A stretch of DNA of 64,000 nt from the NCBI GenBank assembly GCA_008638375.1, contig CM018036.1:9455577-9519576 (forward strand), read 5' to 3'. The position numbers and the translations under genes were made by a program. Positions within the stretch are counted from its first letter, which is position 1; every line of letters begins with the position of its first letter. Below, one piece after another: positions 1 through 12,200 of this stretch. Under the pieces are notes generated by a model, which had not been told where the DNA came from, ran no database searches, and was given only the letters and a program-made list of their open reading frames with translations. The DNA is from Nyssa sinensis (Eukaryota; Streptophyta; Magnoliopsida; Cornales; Nyssaceae).

Positions 1-108
1 TACACAACATGATGACGTGTTGAATAGCTCTCTTTCTCCAACATGCACTCTCACTCTCCCCAAATTATTATGATTAGATGGCAATCTCAGTAACTTTTTT
101 TTGGTAAG

Positions 109-1200
109 TGTTAGTCCCAAGGGTAGAAGGAGCAATTTTGATGATAACAACACAATAATGATGTGTACTAATCATTTATATGCTCTAAACTAGGAACAAA
201 AGTTGAATATAAAGTGCGAATAAACTTTGAATTGAACAAACTTGGCTCAACCAAGATGGACATTAGGACTTTAAAAAACAAATTGGAAAAATCATATCAA
301 AGGTTTGTATGTGATTAGGAAAAACTTATTAAAGTATGATCATCTTGAGAAGTCCCTCAAAAATCCTAATCTATGATTAGTTGACTTAGAAAGGTCACGA
401 GCTTAACTAAGGCATTGATCACTCTTGAACTGACCTTTCAGACCTTTAGTCGACTAAGAATCGTTATTAGTCGACTGAATGACTTAGATTTGAAATCACA
501 ATTGGCCACTAAACAATTTAATCAGGATCCGTGTGCAGTCTGGAGTCTTCTGCAGTGGAAACTTAACTTTTGGACAATTCAGTTTGAATCAGTCGCCCAA
601 CTGATCTAAAATGAAAAATGAATTATAGCTTCTGAATGAATCAGTCGAGCCCAATGGGATATATATCAGTCAACCGAATCAACTTGAGGTTAAGTTGCTT
701 TTGACAACGAACATTTAGTCAATTCAATCCACGACAAGACAACATGATAGCCAGTTTTCAACTACTCTGATCAAACATTAAATGCACCTCAACGAATATA
801 GTTTTCAAAGGGCTATAAATGCCAACCAAAAACTAGTTATTAGATGAGTTCATGCTTTCAATGATTATTAATCAAACATTTATTATTGAGCCCTAAATTC
901 TTGAGTTATTTCATAGAGCCAGTCATTTATTCATTTATTATGAGACAACTCTAGTACTAATCAAAAAATAATAATTTATGGGATAACCATAGTGAGCTTT
1001 GTTTGTAAAATCTAGCTCCAAGAGAGTTATTATTATGTTATTCTCACTCATTATTCACTTGAGAAGAGTTTGTAACAAGGCTTGGTGTAACATTTGGAAA
1101 GTGGGGGAGTGGCGTAATCCAAAAGATTGTAAAGAGTTTGATCTCCACCATAAAGAGATTGGTTTAGTATGTTAAATCATCATTAGGTGTTCTCAAGACC
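109..1200. repeat. LTR-like retrotransposon remnant
   Basis: No coding region is visible. The segment opens with a TGTTAGTCCCAAG-type start followed by a TTTTGATGATAACAACACAA string. It carries several TCGACTGA-type words (about 445-660). It ends in a stretch at about 1070-1160 (TTTGTAACAAGGCTTGGTG onwards) that resembles the R/U5 part of plant LTRs. Similar TCGACT words occur at 26.9-27.1 kb, which suggests one repeat family. No partner LTR, primer site or target duplication was found, so this is a truncated copy or a solo LTR. Bases 1-108 hold nothing recognisable. Confidence 0.35.
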
Positions 1201-1379
1201 ATGTAGACTTAGGCCCATGTAGACATGGACACTATTCTTACTTCTAGCGTCTGTGGCCCAAATTTGCTACGAACAAGCCCAATTGTTTGTTGGAGCCAGT
1301 TAACACTTTGCAGCCCACCCACTTCCACAACATCTTGTGCACCCGCACACTATTTATAAATTTCAAACGAAAACTCACC

Positions 1380-2940
1380 CTTATCCGAAAAGAAAGGCTA
1401 GTGTTGTCCACCACGTGTCCCTAAGGCAAATTTCTTGCCCCCTCATTTCACGCTCTTCACATGCGTGATAGTTCATCAACCCTAACCTCCCAATCAAACC
1501 ATTTCCTATATTTCCGATGTTCTCCATTGTTGTTGCTATTTCTAGTCGGCTGAATTCCACCAATGGTCCCCATTCTACCCACATCGGAATCTAGAAACAC
1601 CATTAGCCCCTCCCCCCCCCTCTCTCCACCTTAATCATTGATGACATGGAGGTTGACGGATTCTTGATCAACAACTGAACCCATCATAAATGCCTTCTTG
1701 TTGTAGTCACCTCATCCATCTTCACAACCACCACATCAATCCCCTAGTGCTTCGAAAACCTAAAGGCACCATAAAAACAAAGGAACACCGATGAATCGAA
1801 CCCACACCTCCGTTGGCTCCATTGATGGCTTGTGGCAACTCCTTGTTGGAGCCCACCAATTTAAATAAACTGGGTCGCCCTCAAATGTCCAGCTCCTCTC
1901 CATAATTCGTAAGGCCACTGCCCTCGATAAAAGCTCAAACAGAAAGAGGACACCATGAATGTCGTACACTATCAGCCTCTGTTGTTACTCTCCATTTATG
2001 ATCAACCCAGCTATAAATTTGACTCCGATTGAGCACCGGAGCATCCAAACTTCCCACCCTGCCAACCAAGCACCGCTGCGAGTATGTCATTCTCTCTGCA
2101 AGATTCGAGACCCACCTCAATATCTACCTTCTCCTTCTTTGCTCCTGGCTTCGAACTTGTTGTCAACCATTTCCCCATCTCAACCACTTGCCTATAGATC
2201 CTCTCAATCTTCTCCTTCCCTTGCATTGGTGTACCCCCTAACCTCCCAAAAAAAAATTTTGCAACATCAACCTAGCCACCCCCTTTATCAACCCCACAAG
2301 TGAACACCCTGTTCCCTCTAATTGCCAATTATTTCTTGTCATTCTTCAACGGTGACATTCCTTATTTCCTCAATTGAGAGCCCTATAACCTTCCAGCTTC
2401 GATTGTCACCATGATGCCAAGCTCCACTCTTAGTTTCCCACACCCCTAGCATCCTTTCTTAAAGCCCTCTCAGAACTTGTCTATCAGTTCTAAGCTAAGA
2501 AGCACGGATACAGACACGGGATACGGATACGACACGATACGGACACGCAGACACGTTATTTCTCAAAAAAGTAAGACACGTTGAATATATATAAAATTTT
2601 TATATTTTTTATATGACCATATAATAAAAACCTTAATAGTTATTTCAATTAAAATTGGCATAAGAACACACAATTCATGAAAATATTATTAAGATATTAA
2701 AATAACAATGGCCATTAAATAAATATTAAAGAACTTCTTCATTTAATCATAAATATTCATGATTCAAGTGTCCAGGACATGTCCGAGAGTGTCGGTGTCC
2801 GACACGGAAACGTGAGCTAAAAGAGAGTGTCCGTGCTTCATAGGTTCTAAGTCTACTCACCACCCCTTTGCTTCTCTTAGTTATCTAACCAGTTTCACTT
2901 TCAATCATTGATTATATTGAAATCCAAAATTTTAAGCCCT
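1380..2940 (-). mobile_element. L1-type LINE ORF1 remnant (minus strand)
   Basis: Read on the minus strand, broken frames give residues such as EVWVRFIGVPLFLWCLKVF followed by EALGD and CGG. This matches the DUF4283-type N-terminal region of plant L1 ORF1 proteins, an RNA-binding nucleocapsid-like protein of non-LTR retrotransposons. A further lysine-rich ORF1-like stretch lies at 2011-2226. The frame is broken by stops and shifts, so the copy is dead. A small hAT-type MITE (2495-2843) is inserted in it; the sequence resumes after the 8-bp target duplication. No endonuclease or reverse transcriptase remains here. Confidence 0.55.
2495..2843. mobile_element. hAT-type MITE (349 bp)
   Basis: Terminal inverted repeats are visible: the left end begins CTAAGAAGCACGGATAC and the right end, reverse-complemented, begins CTATGAAGCACGGACAC. 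They are flanked by perfect 8-bp target duplications GTTCTAAG at 2487-2494 and 2844-2851. An 8-bp duplication is the hAT signature. The interior is AT-rich and non-coding, so the element depends on a transposase encoded elsewhere. It interrupts the LINE ORF1 relic and is therefore younger than it. Confidence 0.8.
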
Positions 2941-3123
2941 ATATTCACGAAAATAATTACTGATGGTGTCCTGAGGATAGGCTCTGTCTGATATAGGAGA
3001 AATGAGTCGAGTGAGTGATCGAGATCGACAAAGGACTACAATCGACGATATAAGATAACTTCCCCTCATTTTTATTCCATCAGTGCCATTTTTTCGTAAC
3101 CACCCATTCTGTTCACTACTAAA

Positions 3124-3650
3124 TTAATTTTGTTTTTCCTGTTTACAAACTTCTCCCCCCTTTTTCTACTTAATCGTGTCACGTAGAATTCCAAACAATC
3201 CATTGAAAGTGACAATCGGGTGACATTCGCAATTAAATCACAACAGAAAGGTTTTATAACCAAAACTGTCATTTGCACAGTAATATGTGATGAATAACTA
3301 AGTAAATGTTTAAAATCAACTGAAATTATCAAAATGACAGGTTAACAATTGATTGATATAGTCCCCGAAAAAAATCCAAAATCAAATTTGGCATAATAAA
3401 TCACAATCCATTACAAAAATGCAAAAAAACAGTAGCTAGAGTTCTCATATACATACAAACATATATATATATATATACGTGTAGTTATTTGTTTGTGCTT
3501 GAGAGAGAGGAGTACCGATTGGGCGTTATGCCAAGCGAGGCCTCTGTAGACATTAACACAGAAAGTTGCTGTGAGATAAATGGTAGCGAGGCCGAGGCCA
3601 GCCGTGAACGCCTTGAATGTCCAATCGCCTGCTTTGCTTGCTACTCCCAT
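3124..3650 (-). CDS. small single-span membrane protein (exon 1 3516-3650; short last exon tentative)
   Basis: Exon 1, complement 3516-3650, encodes 45 residues: MGVASKAGDWTFKAF, then a hydrophobic span (about residues 14-33), then VNVYRGLAWHNAQS. I recognise this as a small conserved plant membrane protein of unknown function, usually about 50-60 residues. The ATG at 3650 is the first in a good context. The frame continues without a stop past 3516, but the residues become low-complexity, and a GT donor (CAATCG|GTACTC) sits exactly where the conserved part ends. A possible last exon is complement 3124-3138, in phase after AAACAG, adding EKQN and a stop. That exon is only a guess; another acceptor further left is possible. 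The 5' leader would lie at about 3651-3785. Confidence 0.6.
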
Positions 3651-3904
3651 CTCTCCTGTTATTCTCTCTGCTGTTCCAGCTATTCTTCAGCAATCTCGAT
3701 TCCGTCCGATAGCTTTCCCGAGTTTGAAACCGGAATAATAAACCCCCTCTTCAGTCTTCCCTTCCGAAGGTCTGGGTTTTGACAAAGTCTCTCTTTTTTT
3801 CCCCATAATTCTTTATTAGTTGGCAATTTATTGTAACAAGTTTTTCACCTTTTTATATTTAATACCAAAAAATATATATAAATTATGACTTTTTTTTAAT
3901 ATTT

Positions 3905-4342
3905 TTACAAGTACACTCACTTTTTCTAAAATTTTTAAAATTATATCAAAATCTTATATTTTACCTGACAATATATACATATTCCTTTCCGTCAAATTTT
4001 TATTTAAAATGACTAAACTACCCCTTTAATATATTTTTTTTAAAATTTTAAAATTTTGACCAATTTTTTTATTTTTTAAATAAATATTGATAAAAATCTT
4101 AAATTTATTTTATATAAAATAAAATAATTTATTTACCTTATTTTTATTTTTAAGAAATCTTTTTTAAAAAAAAGTTAGAAAATTGGTTAAATTTTTAAAA
4201 GTTTAAAAAAAATATAAAAATGTAGTTTAGTCATTTTTAAAAAATATTGACCGGAAGAAATATATGTATCTTGTTAAGTAAAATAGAAAAAATTAATATA
4301 ATTATCAGAAACTTCACAAGAGATTAGTGTAATTTACTTAAA
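3905..4342. repeat. AT-rich fold-back (inverted-repeat) element, about 440 bp
   Basis: Two arms of about 190-200 bp are imperfect inverted copies. The left arm carries AAAATGACTAAACTACCCCT (4007-4026) and CCAATTTTTTT; the right arm carries AATTGGTTAAAT and GTAGTTTAGTCATTTTTAAA (4221-4240). The outer ends also pair: ACAAGTACACTCAC against the complement of GTGTAATTTACTT. The loop is near 4110-4140. This is the structure of a non-autonomous fold-back or MITE element in the spacer between the two minus-strand genes. I could not define target duplications. The rest of 3.8-5.4 kb is AT-rich with nothing recognisable. Confidence 0.55.
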
Positions 4343-5399
4343 TAAAAATAATACAATTTAAATAATTGAAACTAGACATTATTTATTTATTTTAGTATGG
4401 TAAGACCAACCCTTCATATCATTTTATTAGGAAAAGGAAGAAATTTTTTGAATAGTGATTTAGATACAATTTTTTGAATTTTTTTTTTAATATATTTCAA
4501 AATTTTGTAATTAATTTTTTTAAAAATTATGAAAATGTATTTAGATATGATAATTTAAATTTTAAAAAATTAAAAAAAATCTATTTTGAAATGCGTACCC
4601 CACGTTTTGAAATTAAAAAACTATTTTTGAAAATATAAACAAACAGATCGGAAAAGTTTGCAACTGTAAACTCTATCTATGAAATTCTCACATTAATCTT
4701 ATATTCATATTTTTACGTCTGAGTAATAATTATATAAATGCGATAACTGCACATAATTCTTTCAAGAAAATAAAATTAAATTCGCGTCAACTGAGCAAGA
4801 TAGTTCCACAACTATTGAACCTTTTATTGGTTTCAAATAGAATCTGAGTTCAAGCGTGTTGAGTTTTGATTAGGAAAAAAAAATATTTTACTATTTTAAT
4901 TGCATTGCCAAAATTAGAGCATAACTCAATCAAATTTAGTTTAAAATACCACATTTGTATTTGTTAAAACTCCAGGTATTTTAAATTTAGTCATATCTTC
5001 CAAATTTAAATATTTTTCTCCCATAAAAAAAATTAAAAAAAATAAAAAAATTTATTCATATTATATTTTTCTTTCATTCACTAAATTTACAAACTGAACA
5101 TGATCTCAATTTCCAATTTTATTAATGTATAAATTCATCTCTCTTTTTTTATCCATTTCCCTCACCAAATTCACAAATCTGAAATCTTCCCTCACAAAAT
5201 GTGCCGAGTGCTAACCGACCATTTTGATAAATTATTAATTTGATATTTCATTCAAGCCACACAAAGAACATGAAAGAATTCTATTTTTCGTTTTTCTTTT
5301 CTTTTCTTTTTGTTTCCCTCACTAAGGCCTTGTTTGGTGTAACTTAATTTCACTTGCATAATCACTTTTTAAGACAGAAGAAATAACAAAAATAAATGA

Positions 5400-6277
5400 A
5401 TAGAGGTGCTTTCCAAAAGTCATTATAATTATAACAAATTTTGCTTCTGACAAGTTTTCACAATATGCCTATAAGCTGTACTACATAAAATGCTAATAAA
5501 CTGCACCAAACTGAGCCTAAATCTTTGAACAAAACAGAACCTTTGACCAAAGGAAAGGAATTAACATATATATATATATATATATAGATTGGGTCATCTA
5601 CAGGGAAGTTACCTACTAATCTGGAAATAAAAGAGAAAGCTAGCTGGACTTGCAAAACTGAAACTTCATTACATCACAGAGATGTGATGACTTCTCTTAT
5701 CTGATCTATAAAATGTCCATGGAAAGGAAACTAGAAAATAAGTAGAGAACACTGCATCTGCATGCTCAAATTTCTGGGGGTTTGACAGATGCAATTGTTA
5801 GATCCCCTGCAGGTCACCTAATCATAGCATCATTTCACACCAAACGAGTAATTTTCTAATGCCATTTAAAAAGTATAATCTACTACACATTAGCAATATA
5901 ATAAAAGGGATAAATTCAAAATAATATATATATATGCAAAATTTATCACTTCTATAAAAAGCTAACCAAATATGAATGCCATCACTAGTAAGTCTTGACT
6001 CTTGCGACAAACATACGGTAATATGAGAGAGTGAAAAAGGGAGGGAGGGAGGGGGAGATTAAAGAAATACAAACAATGGTAATAATTTATGGGATATAAT
6101 GCCCATAATTTAGTAAGTCAAGGATCTATAACTCTTTCTTGATAAAGCAACTGGCCATTCACTGGGATTATTGGACAAGGCGCCATCTCCAATGCTACAT
6201 TGCTGAAGAACTGTGAGTTTCTACTCCCTTCCAAGTTCAATACTCTCTTACCATTTGAATGCATGGAGCAACCAGAT
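5400..6277 (-). other. probable 3' UTR / downstream region of the coiled-coil gene
   Basis: This lies immediately downstream (minus strand) of the stop codon at 6278-6280. The first 160 bases after the stop stay open in another frame (residues such as SNVALEMAPCPIIPVNGQLL), which I treat as chance. There is a (TA) run at about 5565-5586. No clear polyadenylation site can be assigned. Confidence 0.3.
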
Positions 6278-9200
6278 TTATTGCCACCATTTTTTCTCAG
6301 ACAAAGATATAAGCTGTGCAAAAGAACATGCAGAAAGATATCAACATATAGCCATGAGATAGCATGAAAGAACATCTACCATAAGACATAAACTATCACA
6401 ATGAAGATATAAGCTACAAGAACATATGATTTTCCATTTAATAGAAGCTCCATTTGAGTATAATTACTGGAAGCATTAGCAGATCCTTTCTCACTTTCAA
6501 ATTGGAAAGTGAAACACTTCCAAGAAAAAACACCATATGTATACCTTTTTCCATTACAAACTTAAGAATTGAATGAATTCCAATTCTTAACTTTGATGGA
6601 CACTTGATGTCACTTACTTCTATGTTGAAGTTGAATAACAAAGAGCAAAAAAATGCCTTGAGAGCTTTTATGTTGGCGATAAGCTTACTCCAAGAAAGAA
6701 CCTAGCTCAACAATGTTATCTTCACTAATTCCTATGCACTCATCAATTATTATCACACCAAGACATTAAAATAAACATTTACTATTCTCTATCTTCATGT
6801 ACACTTCTCTAGTGTCCTATCTAGTTTGCACTTCCTAAAGGTAAAAAGGGAAATGGGACCTAGAAATGGCAACTGAGTAGCATTGGGATGGGGTGCCATA
6901 GATGCAACCCAAATTGGGTCGGAAAATGTTATCCTCAATCATGTTAACAATGCCTGAACATTATTCCGTGGGCATTGGGCAATATGAGTAACATGATATG
7001 CCGTTAAAGAATCCTGAACCAATTCAGACCCTGTTACACAATGCCTAAACTCTATCTCAGGGGTGTCGGACAAAACAGGTGTGTGATAAAATGCAAGGGA
7101 GTATTGGCTGTACACTGCCCCATCCCGGTGCCAATTAGTTGCCATTGATAGGGAGGCTAAAAGCTGTAAGCATGATGCATAAAAAATCTAAAAAGTAGTG
7201 GTGTCTCATCTGGCTGCAATATTACAAATAAAGGGCAGGCTGGACCAAATTTCATGTGTTCAATCAAGCCTGGGCTCAATCCATGCTTCACTTTTGTACC
7301 CACGACAGGTTTGGGCTAAAACTGGCGTAGCCCAGGAACCCTGGACTGGGCTCTAAATTCATGTGTTATAAATGCATGTTTTGAATTATTTATGGTAAAA
7401 TATATATAGATGTATTATCTCCATCTTCTCCCTTTAATGAGAGAACTAGGGTGGGATCCACACCTACAAAAGTCAGTGTGTATTCTAGAATTATCCCATT
7501 TCTCCAAGTGCTAGAAAATTGTTTAGGCTAAAAAGAAAATTTTCGTAATACAAGAATTTAATCCAACACATACCCGTCTATACAAGAACTATCTCTCTAT
7601 TGGTAATGATATAATACTTAACGTACACCCCTTCTACCAGTTTAAGCTTAAGCTTTTCAACCAAATGATTATTAATACAGTACCAACTACCATTTGTTGA
7701 TCCACTGCCCAGTTACTAGAGCAGTTTGGGTTCTTTGGATTGGGTTTTTTGGTGTTCATTGGGTAATGTTGCAATCTACTTTGGAGGTTCTATCCTCTTA
7801 GAACGGAAATTTGATTAGGAAAAGAAGTGCATGGCTCCTTTATGCATACGGTGAAATATTTAGAAGGAACGGAACTGTGTATTGTTCAAAGAAGTGAAAT
7901 CTCCCATTTGTAATGTAAATGTAGTAGGTGTTGAGAACCCTTTATTTTTTGTTATGAGGGGGCTTGGCCTTGTGGTGAAACATTTAGAAGGAACGGAACT
8001 GTGTAAGGTGAAATCTCCCATTTGTAATGTAAATGCAGTAGGTGTTGAGAACCCTTTATTTTTTGTTATCAGGGGGCTCAGCCTTGTCCATAGATATTTG
8101 GCCTTCGGGTGGTCACTCGAAGAGGACCTCTTTGGCGTGGAGGGCACCCCCTCATTGCGTTATGTGGTCGTTGTGGTGGGAGCGCAATCAGCACATCTTT
8201 GAGGAAATTGAGTTGTCTGTGTATAAATTGAAATCTTAGATACCTTCTGTTTTGGATTACAGGCCCATTTCACTGTACTCTTTTGGATTTCTTGGGAGAG
8301 ATTAATTGTATGGAGGGTTATAGATAGCCTCCCAATTTTTTTGTACTTGGGGTGCTTTTTTATTATACATACACATTACTTACAATCAAAAAAAATAATT
8401 ATAGTTATATCATGTTTGTTGTGAATGGGTGCACCTCCTTGATGCCTTCTTAAAATACATTTTTAGTTAATAATAATAAAAAAAAAAGGTAACAACTACC
8501 AAGGCACCTGATACTTGTCAAAAAAATTAACAAGGCACCTGATAATAATAATATATGCACATATTTGGCCCCTAATGAAGCTTAGCTACACTTAAGGGGG
8601 ATGATGATATAAATACTTAATTTACACCTTCCCTATCACTTTGAACTTTTAGATCAAGTGGTTGTTAACATCTATGACTAACTTATCACTCCCCTTCTCA
8701 GAACCCCCTCCCCTTCTCAGTTTGATGTAGCAATCTCATTAAGAGCTTCTAAAACAAAAGTAATAATTAGATTCAGATGCATCAATCTACATCTCATGCA
8801 TGCATCACACGTGCAAATTGCTAGTGTAAATAAGCCCTGAATATACCAAAATTACAGTCTAATCAAAGGAACAACGACAAGAAATTTAGATTTTCTAATA
8901 AGCTATGCATAAATACACTGAGCAACACCCCCCCCCCCAAAACAGGGCACGGGCCACTTGGGATGAAGAATGTCAATATGTTAAAGTAGGTCAAGATGTT
9001 TAAATGAGGTCACAAGACCGGCATGAAAAGAAAAGCAAAGGAACATTTGAAGCTTGGGAATTCAAGGTTGTCTGAAGGGAATGATCAAGTCAAGATTTTA
9101 AGAATGCAATCAACAATATTTTATGAAAAGATTAGGGGAAGAGCAACTAGAAATAGTGATCAAGTAAGCAGCATGCCTAATGATAAGTGTACTCAAAAAT

Positions 9201-12200
9201 GGTTTTAGAAACAATGATAGGACTATCATCAGATCAATTTTACTGATAAAAAAAGAAGAAGAAGAAGAAGTTATCATCGGATCAATTGTTTGGGGACAAA
9301 GACTACTGGGGAGAAACAGAATACAGAAACGATGGAGAGGAGTTGGCATGTTAAAATCACCAATGTAAGAGTTTGTTCTTAATATTCCTCTTGTACTAAC
9401 TTTTTATGGTTTTCGTTTGTATTCATTCGTAACACTAAAAATCCAACCCCCCCCAACCCCCGGTGAAGAGAGAGAGAACTGATAAGGTAATCCCCAAAAG
9501 CTGTCTTTCAAAATAAGTAAGAAGAAAGGTTTAAACTTCTAAATTCAGATCTTGGATAGATGAAGTAAAGGAGAACAGAAAAGGTAAGCAAATTAAAGAA
9601 GTTTATTGAGTAAAAGAGCCACTGTCTTGGATGAAAGTCTGTCAAATGATGACAGCCGGGAAGGATTTTGTCTCACTGGCAAAACGAGGAAGGAAGCAAT
9701 GCCTTAAAACTATCAAAGGGTAACATCAAACATGAATTGGGAGAGCCAGTCAAGTAAGAAAGAAATTGTGGATCTTGTCAATGAATTCTACCCTGTTTGC
9801 TTTTGCTAATGGACAAGACAAAAATAATGTTTGACAAGGATTACCAAGGTGTGTACTAAGGCAAAAACCCCTTGAGGCCAAAAAGGATGGCACTCATTGC
9901 CCTGACACGTCAATATACCAGTCACTTTCAATGGTTCAGGCTGTGAGATTTGACCTGTTAAGCATAAATTCATCAGGTTTGGATTGCCCTTTCTCCACTC
10001 GTTTATTAAAAGGTTTGAGTTCCAGATCATCTTATGACATGATTGGTCAATATATTAGGCCGCTTCATTATAAAAATATAGCTTAAGGAATATAATAGTA
10101 TTTTTTTTTGTGTAATTTTTTTTTTGTAGGTAAACTCCAATAGTATTTTTACCGTATAAATTTAACCACGCAATATGTTGCAATTAAAAATGTTATCATG
10201 CATTACTTAAATTAGTGAGTTTTTATTTAAATGATTAACAATAACAAGTTAATAACATACTGCTAAGAAACTAGTTTCACTAAAAAAAGATTATATGCAT
10301 GCACATATTTATTATAAAAGAAATAAGAAAAAGCATGCTGATACACAGCTAGGCAGGTTGCATTTGGGTTGTGTTTTTCATGTGGACACAATTTGGGGTT
10401 GCACTTTTCAATCCATTTTATATGATTCAGGTTCACTTCAAGGTGTGCTTGTTACCGTCGGTGCCTATCCCCACCAGATTCAACCTATACTACCAGTCTA
10501 GTACGCTAGGTGTTATCCGATTGGCCTCTCAACCTCAGGAACAAAAAATCTCCTCATTGCCTAGCCAAAAAGAGAAGGAAAAAATAGAAATAAAAATAGA
10601 TTCAACCTATGCATTTAAGTGCATCTGCAATGGCAGTGGTGAAGGTGCTGCTTTTACTGCAGAGAGAGTAGAGCATAAAGTTTGTTGTAAATATTGACCG
10701 AATCTATAGCTTAATTTAGGCATTAGTTTGAACTTAATTTGTAACTTAATTTAGGCATTAGATTGATTGATTGTAGGAACTAATTTAGGATAGTTTTCGT
10801 ATTTACTTGTAAGCTATGACCATAAATCGTGACCTCCTAGAGAGAAGAATATATCTTTTTCATTCTCTAAAATACCTTCGACATGGTATCAGAGTAGGTT
10901 TTCTAAACCATAGCTTCTATTTCTCGGTCCTCCCCATTCTCGGTGCCTCTCATCTCCCTCGACCCCTCTCGCAAAGCCTCTTGGCTCCTTTCGCACCTCT
11001 TGGCCTCCTCGGCCCAGCCCCTCGGTCACCCTCGGCAGAGCCTCTCGGCTCCCTCAGCCCAGCCAGTCTCGGCCAGCTTCTCTTGCTTCCAAAATCTTTG
11101 CTCTAACAACTTCTTTGTCCTATCATGGTTGATAAATTGGACATCAAAGACAAGAAAGATTCTTTTTTTACTGGATCATTGGTCAATACAAAATTGAAGA
11201 GTTCCAACGAACGGACCAAGCATATTGAAGTTGATTGTCATTTCATTTGATCTAAAGTAGAGTCTATTTGTAGCAAGCTGAGAGTAATAGATATATACTC
11301 TCCAGCTCGAGAAGGAGTGTTGTAAATATTGACCGAATCTATTGCTTAATTTAGGTATTAGCTTGAACTTAATCTGTAACTTAATTTAGGCATTAGATTG
11401 ATTAATTGATTGATTGATTGATGGATTGATTGTAGGAACTAATTTAGGATAGTTTCATTATTTACTTGTAAGCTATGATTATAAATTTTGACCTCTTAAA
11501 GAGAAGAATATATCTTTTTTATTCTCTAAAATATCTTCGACAAAATTGATGAGATTGTATGGAGGAAGAGAACTAGATAAGTCCCCTCTTGGAGCTGCTC
11601 TAGACTAGCAGCAAAGAGGGGAGGCAAGGCAGAAGTGAGGACTTCAAACTACTAGGAAGCCGTCTTACAGAGGGGTTAGTGCATGGAAAATAAAACATGA
11701 CTTATACTTTGAGTTGACCCACCCTTTTATGTGAGTTAAACAGACTGCAACATGATTAAAATCCAAATGAGAATCCCTCAATTAAAATGATTTACAACCA
11801 AACATTATAATCATAAACGACATTATGATTAAAAAAATACAAAGGAAACAAAAAGTGGATTGGACAAATGGATTTCAATACTAACACATGGTTAACATGT
11901 GAAGTTCAAGAAGGACAGGAAGACATGTAAGCTATAGATATTGAATCAACAAAAGGAGGTGAACATTCAGATGGGACCATATCAGGAACAAAGAAATTAC
12001 ACTGAAAAATTTTCTAGAATATCATGGAAGCAAAATAGAGCACTCCCAAGAAGGTTGAGGTAAAGAGCAGGTGAACTGCATCAAGGAAAACTTAACATCC
12101 TCTTTTTGACCTCATATCCAACCTGTCATAGTGAAATGAAGGTCTTGGAAGAAAGCAATTTTAAAGATGTAGAACATCTGAACTCTGAAGAAGAAATCCC

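Larger units (their letters stand above)
10683..11542 (+). mobile_element. Copia deletion derivative with ~200-bp LTRs (TRIM-like)
   Basis: LTR1 is 10683-10883 and LTR2 is 11318-11542; both start TGTTGTAAATATTGACCGAA and end CTTCGACA. A primer-binding site TGGTATCAGAGTAGG follows LTR1 directly, and a purine tract GAGAAGGAG precedes LTR2. Flanks AAGTT and AAATT look like a mutated 5-bp target duplication. The 434-bp interior carries only a gag-like start (MVDKLDIKDKKDSFF) and, in broken frame, TKHIEVDCHFI, the hallmark C-terminal motif of Copia RNase H. Protease, integrase and RT are gone. This is an internally deleted Copia element, not a classic TRIM of unknown origin. Confidence 0.8.

Noticed and set aside
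3489..3782. Plus-strand open frame over the small membrane-protein gene
   Set aside because: Antisense shadow of exon 1 and its 5' leader; low-complexity Ser/Cys translation.
5327..5360. Harbinger-like terminus GGCCTTGTTTGGTG after TAA
   Set aside because: No matching inverted end was found nearby, so no element can be defined.
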